A stretch of DNA of 47,997 nt from Bifidobacterium moraviense. Its GTDB lineage: Bacteria; Actinomycetota; Actinomycetes; Actinomycetales; Bifidobacteriaceae. Under the pieces are notes generated by a model. It saw nothing but the letters and a program-made list of their open reading frames with translations. It was not told the DNA's origin and made no database searches. The DNA is taken from NCBI RefSeq assembly GCF_012932365.1, contig NZ_JAAIIH010000017.1, positions 1 through 47,997 on the forward strand. The letters run 5' to 3'. The first letter of the stretch is position 1; each line of letters opens with the position of its first letter. The position numbers and the translations under genes are program-made. Of this stretch, positions 43,543-47,997 are shown one piece after another.

Positions 43543-44526
43543 CTAGTTCTTGTGCAACTTGGCGTTGAGCTCAATGCCGGTCTTGCGGTACCGCGCCTCG
43601 ATGCGGCCGTTCACGGAGTTGCGGATGAACAGGATGTTGTCCTTGCCGCTGAGGTCCGCGCCCTTGACCACGTCGAGCGGTTCGCCGGCGGCGGCCTTGG
43701 CCTTGTCCCAGATGGTGACCTTGGTGCCGGCGGTGACGTACAGTCCCGCCTCGACGACGCAGTTGTCGCCCAGCGAGATGCCGATGCCGGCGTTGGCGCC
43801 GAGCAGGGAGTGTTCGCCGATGGAGTTGCGCAGCTTGCCGCCGCCGGAGAGGGTGCCCATGATGGAGGCGCCGCCGCCGATGTCGGAGCCGTTGCCGACG
43901 ACGACGCCCTGCGAGACGCGGCCTTCGACCATGGAGACGCCGAGCGTGCCGGCGTTGAAGTTGACGAATCCGGCGTGCATCACGGTGGTGCCTTCGGACA
44001 GGTAGGCGCCCAGGCGCACGCGGTCGGCGTCGCCGATGCGCACGCCGGAGGGGACCACGTAGTCGATCATGCGCGGGAACTTGTCCACGGAGAGCACGTT
44101 GACGTCGGCGGTGGGCAGCGGGGAGCCGGCGGCGGCCTTGAGCACGTCGAGCTTGCGCAGCGCGAAGTCCTCCACGGCGAACGGGCCGTAGTTGGTCCAC
44201 ACCACGTTGTTGAGCTTGGCGAAGATGCCTTCCAGATTCAGCGTGTTCGGCTTGGCGAGGCGCTGGCTCATGAGGTGCAGGCGCAGGTAGGCGTCGGCGG
44301 CGTCGGCGATCGGCTCGTCGAGCTGGCTCACGGTGAACACGGCCACGCGGCGCACGCCGCGCGCGTCGGGTTCGGTGTGCTCCAGCGGCCCGAAGCCGTG
44401 GGTGCCGCGGTCGGCCTCGGCGGGTGCCGTGCCCAGCGTGAGCTGCGGATACCACACGTCGAGGGTGTTGCCGGCGGCGTCGATGCTGGCGAGTCCCCAG
44501 CCGTACGCCGTTCGTTCGTTCGTCAT
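43543..44526 (-). CDS. dapD: 2,3,4,5-tetrahydropyridine-2,6-dicarboxylate N-succinyltransferase
   Basis: 327 residues, the longer actinobacterial DapD. It transfers a succinyl group from succinyl-CoA in the lysine and diaminopimelate pathway that supplies the cell wall. The left-handed beta-helix is visible as hexapeptide-like repeats from about residue 170 ([20 protein letters not shown], then [20 protein letters not shown] and [20 protein letters not shown]). The N-terminal domain with [20 protein letters not shown] is typical of this branch. The start at 44526 has AAGGAG eight bases upstream. It is divergent from the 44-residue protein gene across an interval that carries repeat array B. 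Confidence 0.96.
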   Translation of the reverse strand: MTNERTAYGWGLASIDAAGNTLDVWYPQLTLGTAPAEADRGTHGFGPLEHTEPDARGVRRVAVFTVSQLDEPIADAADAYLRLHLMSQRLAKPNTLNLEGIFAKLNNVVWTNYGPFAVEDFALRKLDVLKAAAGSPLPTADVNVLSVDKFPRMIDYVVPSGVRIGDADRVRLGAYLSEGTTVMHAGFVNFNAGTLGVSMVEGRVSQGVVVGNGSDIGGGASIMGTLSGGGKLRNSIGEHSLLGANAGIGISLGDNCVVEAGLYVTAGTKVTIWDKAKAAAGEPLDVVKGADLSGKDNILFIRNSVNGRIEARYRKTGIELNAKLHKN

Positions 44527-44624
44527 AGTCCTGCTCCTTGATCGGCGGATATGGGTTGATGGCTCCAGTGTATGGCCGCGGCACGCGATCGTGCCGCCGA
44601 TGACCGAGAATCGCCGTGCTGGGC

Positions 44625-44894
44625 GTCACGTGGACCGCGTGGAACCGTCACGTGGACCGTACTCGGCCGTCACGCGGACCGTGCGGGGCGTCACGCGGAC
44701 CGTGCGTCACGCGGACCGTGGGCATCAGGATCGGCCTGATTCCAACGTTTTTCAGTGGTGCGGCCCGTGTGACGCGCGGTCCGTGTGACGTTTGGGTGAC
44801 GTTGGTTCGTGTGACGCGCGGTCCGCGTGACGCCCGGCCCACGTGACGCGCGGTCCGCGTGACGCCCGGCCCACGTGACGCCCGGTCCGCGCAA
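44625..44894. repeat. Head-to-head array of GTCACGYGGACCG motifs, locus B
   Basis: Five forward copies start at 44625, 44647, 44669, 44690 and 44706 (spacing 22, 22, 21, 16). Nine reverse copies follow, with GTGAC (GCAAC in the last) at 44769, 44785, 44796, 44811, 44827, 44843, 44859, 44874 and about 44890, mostly every 16 bases. Between the arms lies hairpin ATCAGG-ATCGG-CCTGAT (44724-44740) and then a run of five T (44748-44752). Motif and layout match locus A at 20842-21271. The interval 44527-44996 holds no other gene. Confidence 0.88.
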
Positions 44895-44982
44895 CGCCCG
44901 GCCAGTCCGGCTCCGCGACCGCGCATGCCGTGCCGCATCGGGCGCCGCGCGTCGGCCCGGGGCGTAAATCGACCGTGCCCGT

Positions 44983-44988
44983 TACAAT
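44983..44988 (+). promoter_or_regulatory. Candidate -10 box (TACAAT) for a leaderless small gene
   Basis: TACAAT is followed by eight bases and GTG 44997. No ribosome site is present. Confidence 0.45.
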
Positions 44989-44996
44989 GGCTCATC

Positions 44997-45131
44997 GTGA
45001 GTGATTACCAGATGGAACGGGCGAGGCGTACCGCGCGCCGCCGCAACGCCGTGCGTGCGGTGTGCCTTGTCGCGGCCGTCGCGCTGCTCGTTTCGCTGGT
45101 CGTTCCCGCCGTGTTCTACGCGGGTCTTTGA
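44997..45131 (+). CDS. 44-residue single-pass membrane protein
   Basis: GTG start, 44 residues. About 18 N-terminal residues are strongly basic (ERARRTARRRNAVR), then one hydrophobic helix at about 20-42 and a stop. This is an inside-positive single-span topology. The start is set by a TACAAT box eight bases upstream; the in-frame extension to 44859 would run through the repeat array and is rejected. It lies before prfB and ftsE in the same direction but is separated from prfB by 285 bases with its own promoter. Function unknown; the length rules out a domain call. Confidence 0.6.
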   Translation: MSDYQMERARRTARRRNAVRAVCLVAAVALLVSLVVPAVFYAGL

Positions 45132-45403
45132 CGTCGTCCGCATCGGCTCCCCGCACGGCCATCGGCCGGCATGCCCACGGAGGATATGCCGCCGGACCGC
45201 GCCGGACGCGCCCGCCGCAACCGGATGCTCGTCGCGCATCGCCTGCCGCGCCCCGCGCACGGCCCCGGATGCACCCGGACGCATCGGACGTCGGTCGCAC
45301 GGCACGCCGCGGAGGCGCGGGTCGCGCGGGGAGCACGGGGAAAACGCGAGGAACCGCAGGAACGAACCCGAACCCGCATTCAGGGTTTGCACAAGTAGAA
45401 ATG

Positions 45404-45409
45404 TATGGT
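45404..45409 (+). promoter_or_regulatory. Candidate -10 box (TATGGT) for leaderless prfB
   Basis: TATGGT, seven bases, then ATG 45417; no Shine-Dalgarno. The 285-base stretch 45132-45416 shows no supported gene. Confidence 0.5.
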
Positions 45410-45416
45410 GGTCTAG

Positions 45417-46541
45417 ATGGCAGAATTTGACTTTTCCCAGGCGATCGGCGACGCCCGATCCAAATACGATCTCATCGCCACGGCGCTGGACGTGGACCGT
45501 CTCAGGGCACAGATCAAGGAGCTCGAGGCGCAGGCCAGCGAGCCCGGTCTGTGGGACGATCCGGAGAACGCGCAGAAGGTGACGAGCCGCCTGTCCGCCG
45601 CGCAGGCGCAGGTGAAGAAGCTCACCGAGATGGGCCAGCGCATCGACGACGTGGAGACGCTCGTGGAGCTGGCGCGCGAGGAGGAGGACGCGGACTCCCT
45701 CGCCGAGGCGCAGTCCGAGGTGGAGTCCATCGCGAAGGATCTGGACGACATGGAGATCCAGACGCTGCTCGACGGCGAGTACGACGAGCGTTCCGCGGTG
45801 GTGACGATCCGCTCCGGCGCCGGCGGCGTGGATGCGGCCGACTTCGCGCAGATGCTGCTGCGCATGTACCTGCGCTACTGCGAGCGCAGCGGCTTCAAGG
45901 CCAAGGTGCTGGATACGTCGTACGCCGAGGAAGCGGGCATCAAGTCCGCCACGTTCCAGGTGGACGCGCCGTACGCGTACGGCCGTCTGAGCGTGGAGGG
46001 CGGCACGCACCGTCTGGTGCGCATCAGCCCGTTCGACAATCAGGGTCGCCGCCAGACCAGCTTCGCCGCGGTGGAGGTGGTGCCGCTGGTCGAGGCGACC
46101 GACCACATCGACATCCCGGATACCGACATCCGCGTGGACACCTACTGCTCGTCCGGCCCCGGCGGCCAGGGCGTGAACACCACGTACTCCGCGGTGCGCA
46201 TCACCCACCTTCCCACGGGCCTTGTGGTGACGATGCAGGACGAGCGCTCGCAGATCCAGAACCGCGCCGCCGCCATGGCCGTGCTGCAGTCCCGACTGCT
46301 CGTGCTGCGCCACGAGGAGGAGGCCAAGAAGAAGAAGGAGCTCGCCGGCGACATCAAGGCCAGCTGGGGCGACCAGATGCGCTCCTACGTGCTGCATCCG
46401 TACCAGATGGTCAAGGATCTGCGCACCGGCTACGAGACGAGCCAGACGCAGGCGGTCTTCGACGGCGACATCGAGGGCTTCATCACGGCGGGCATCCGCT
46501 GGCGCCATCAGCAGCGCCGCGAGGCCGCCGAGCAGGAGTAG
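45417..46541 (+). CDS. prfB: Peptide chain release factor 2
   Basis: 374 residues. Recognises UAA and UGA and triggers peptide release. The SPF codon-recognition motif is at 204-206 (RISPFDNQG) and GGQ at 249-251 ([18 protein letters not shown]). The frame is continuous from residue 1: no in-frame UGA near codon 26, so the autoregulatory frameshift known in many bacteria is absent. The start follows a -10 box by seven bases. ftsE follows after 132 bases, a gene order common in bacteria. A hairpin at 46555 may separate them. Confidence 0.97.
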   Translation: MAEFDFSQAIGDARSKYDLIATALDVDRLRAQIKELEAQASEPGLWDDPENAQKVTSRLSAAQAQVKKLTEMGQRIDDVETLVELAREEEDADSLAEAQSEVESIAKDLDDMEIQTLLDGEYDERSAVVTIRSGAGGVDAADFAQMLLRMYLRYCERSGFKAKVLDTSYAEEAGIKSATFQVDAPYAYGRLSVEGGTHRLVRISPFDNQGRRQTSFAAVEVVPLVEATDHIDIPDTDIRVDTYCSSGPGGQGVNTTYSAVRITHLPTGLVVTMQDERSQIQNRAAAMAVLQSRLLVLRHEEEAKKKKELAGDIKASWGDQMRSYVLHPYQMVKDLRTGYETSQTQAVFDGDIEGFITAGIRWRHQQRREAAEQE

Positions 46542-46554
46542 GCAGGCGACGACA

Positions 46555-46583
46555 CGGCCGGGTTCCCAGCGGGCGCCCGGCCG
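46555..46583 (+). terminator. Hairpin between prfB and ftsE
   Basis: CGGCCGGG (46555-46562) pairs with CCCGGCCG (46576-46583), 13-nt loop, no T-tract. It is followed by an 18-base direct repeat GCGCGTCGATCCGCGGG at about 46584 and 46602. Confidence 0.45.
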
Positions 46584-46673
46584 CGCGTCGATCCGCGGGG
46601 TTGCGCGTCGATCCGCGGGCGGCGCGGAGAACATAGGACGGCAACGGCGAGGAAACGGCAAGGCAAGGGGAAC

Positions 46674-47997
46674 ATGGCACTGATTACGCTCGACCACGTC
46701 AGCAAGATCTATCCGAAGGGGTCTCGTCCCGCGCTGGACGACATCTCGCTCGACATCCAGCGCGGCGACTTCGTGTTCCTGGTGGGCGCGTCCGGCTCCG
46801 GCAAGACGACGCTGCTGAGCCTGCTGCTGCGCGAGGAGGAGGCCACGGAGGGCGAGATCCGCGTGGCCGGCAGCGACCTGCGCCGCATGCCCGCGCGCCA
46901 GATCCCGCAGTACCGCCGTTCGATCGGCTTCATCTTCCAGGACTACAAGCTGCTGGCCAACAAGACGGTGTGGCAGAACGTGGCGTTCGCGCTGGAGGTG
47001 ATCGGCACGCGCCGGTCCACCATCCGCTCGCTGGTGCCGCAGGTGCTCAAGACCGTGGGCCTCACGGGCAAGGAGAGCAACTACCCGCACGAGCTGTCCG
47101 GCGGCGAGCAGCAGCGCGTGGCCATCGCCCGCGCGTACGTGAACCATCCGCAGATCCTGCTGGCGGACGAGCCCACCGGCAACCTCGACCCCACCACGTC
47201 GCTGGGCATCATGGAGGTGCTCGACGCGATCAACCGCACCGGCACCACGATCGTCATGGCCACGCACAACGAGGAGATCGTCAACTCCATGCGCAAGCGC
47301 GTGGTGGAGCTCAAGGCCGGGCGCATTATGCGCGACGAGGAGCAGGGCTCCTACGATTCCGCGCTGTTCTTCCCGGACGCCGACGTGGCGAGTCGCGCGC
47401 ACGAGGCGATCAACGGCGACGGCACCCCGGCCGCGGAGCTCTCGTTGCCGGAGGGCGACGACGCGGATCCGACCGCGCGCACGAACGCGCAGGGCTCCCG
47501 CGACGCCGCCGCGTCCGCCGTGGACAAGGCCGCGGCCGAGGGGCTGCGCGAGGTGAGCGAGGCGCTGCACAACACGCTGAACGGCGACGACGGCATCGCG
47601 CGTCTGGCGAACTCCGTGCACTCCGGGCGCACCGGGCGCTACGGCGAGGTGTTCCAGAGCGTGGAGACGACGCTGACGTGGGGCAGGGGACTGCCGCTGG
47701 ACGAACTGCGCAAGCAGGACGCCGCGAGGAACGACGGCGCCAAGAACGATGTCGTGAGGAACGATGCGCGACCCGACGCGCAGGACGCCGATCCCGACGC
47801 GAAGTTCCGTCCCCGGCGCGCGGCCGCCGAATCCGACGCCGCGAAGGACGCGGCTCCGGAGCAGTCGCCGAAGTCCGCCCCTGCATCCGATGCCGCGCGG
47901 TCCGACGCCGCGCACGGCGAGACCGCGCATGACCATGCGCCCGCCGAGGAGCCGCGTGCAGCCGCGGAGCGGCCGTCGCAGCCGGCCCCCGCCACGC
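46674..47997 (+). CDS. ftsE: Cell division ATP-binding protein FtsE with C-terminal extension (3' truncated by window)
   Basis: The frame is open to the window end (441 codons). FtsE is the ATPase of the FtsEX complex that activates peptidoglycan hydrolases at the septum. Walker [10 protein letters not shown] at 38-46, signature LSGGEQQR at 141-148, Walker [13 protein letters not shown] at 161-172 and switch H near 196 (MATHNEE). Usual FtsE is about 230 residues; here at least 210 more residues follow, rich in Ala, Asp, Glu and Pro and probably disordered apart from a short helix near 285-310. Start ATG 46674 has GGCAAGGGGA upstream. ftsX is expected just beyond the window. Confidence 0.95.
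   Translation, partial: MALITLDHVSKIYPKGSRPALDDISLDIQRGDFVFLVGASGSGKTTLLSLLLREEEATEGEIRVAGSDLRRMPARQIPQYRRSIGFIFQDYKLLANKTVWQNVAFALEVIGTRRSTIRSLVPQVLKTVGLTGKESNYPHELSGGEQQRVAIARAYVNHPQILLADEPTGNLDPTTSLGIMEVLDAINRTGTTIVMATHNEEIVNSMRKRVVELKAGRIMRDEEQGSYDSALFFPDADVASRAHEAINGDGTPAAELSLPEGDDADPTARTNAQGSRDAAASAVDKAAAEGLREVSEALHNTLNGDDGIARLANSVHSGRTGRYGEVFQSVETTLTWGRGLPLDELRKQDAARNDGAKNDVVRNDARPDAQDADPDAKFRPRRAAAESDAAKDAAPEQSPKSAPASDAARSDAAHGETAHDHAPAEEPRAAAERPSQPAPAT

Noticed and set aside
45171..45398. 75-residue ORF between the small membrane protein and prfB
   Set aside because: Arg/His/Ala-rich composition typical of a GC-driven frame, no ribosome site, and it runs toward the prfB promoter.
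45417..45520. Programmed frameshift in prfB
   Set aside because: The frame is continuous through codon 40 with no in-frame UGA.

Overview
The window looks like a Bifidobacterium chromosome segment. Support comes from very GC-rich DNA, an actinobacterial DapD, a PepO-type M13 peptidase, an SCO7613-type multi-spanning membrane protein, an FtsE with a long C-terminal tail, prfB without a programmed frameshift, and a sortase-dependent pilus cluster of bifidobacterial layout. The species cannot be fixed from the sequence alone.

Layout. 1-93 is the end of an ISL3-type transposase. 259-2058 (minus) is a GH13 alpha-glucosidase. 2608-7013 holds a FetA/FetB-type ABC exporter, an OmpR-type two-component pair and a DedA protein, apparently co-transcribed. 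7126-7776 is oligoribonuclease. 7921-9130 (minus) holds two secreted or anchored proteins of unknown function, divergent from a NarL-type regulator and kinase (9381-11150). A Pif1/RecD-like helicase, two minus-strand membrane proteins, proS, an orphan ssb and pepO (minus) follow. 20295-21568 is a large non-coding interval packed with repeats. Then come a DUF308 membrane protein, map, gltA, two paralogous putative lipoproteins and a MacAB-like ABC operon (26725-29701).

30042-42691 is the pilus locus: a giant GLUG-repeat, LPDTG-anchored tip adhesin broken by one frameshift and one amber codon, a FimA-type major pilin (LPGTG), a class C sortase and a small pilus-associated protein. A run of nine G lies upstream, inside a possible promoter spacer. 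Housekeeping genes close the window: rlmH and dapD (minus), a 44-residue membrane protein, prfB and the start of ftsE.

The most unusual content is non-coding. Two loci (20842-21271 and 44625-44894) carry head-to-head arrays of a 13-base motif, GTCACGYGGASCG, around a hairpin plus T-tract core; both sit between divergent genes. A 105-bp three-stem palindromic element occurs three times, twice between fimA and srtC. At least six genes start seven bases after a TANNNT box, a leaderless signature. Several further large palindromes lie between genes. No tRNA, rRNA, CRISPR array or prophage was recognised.
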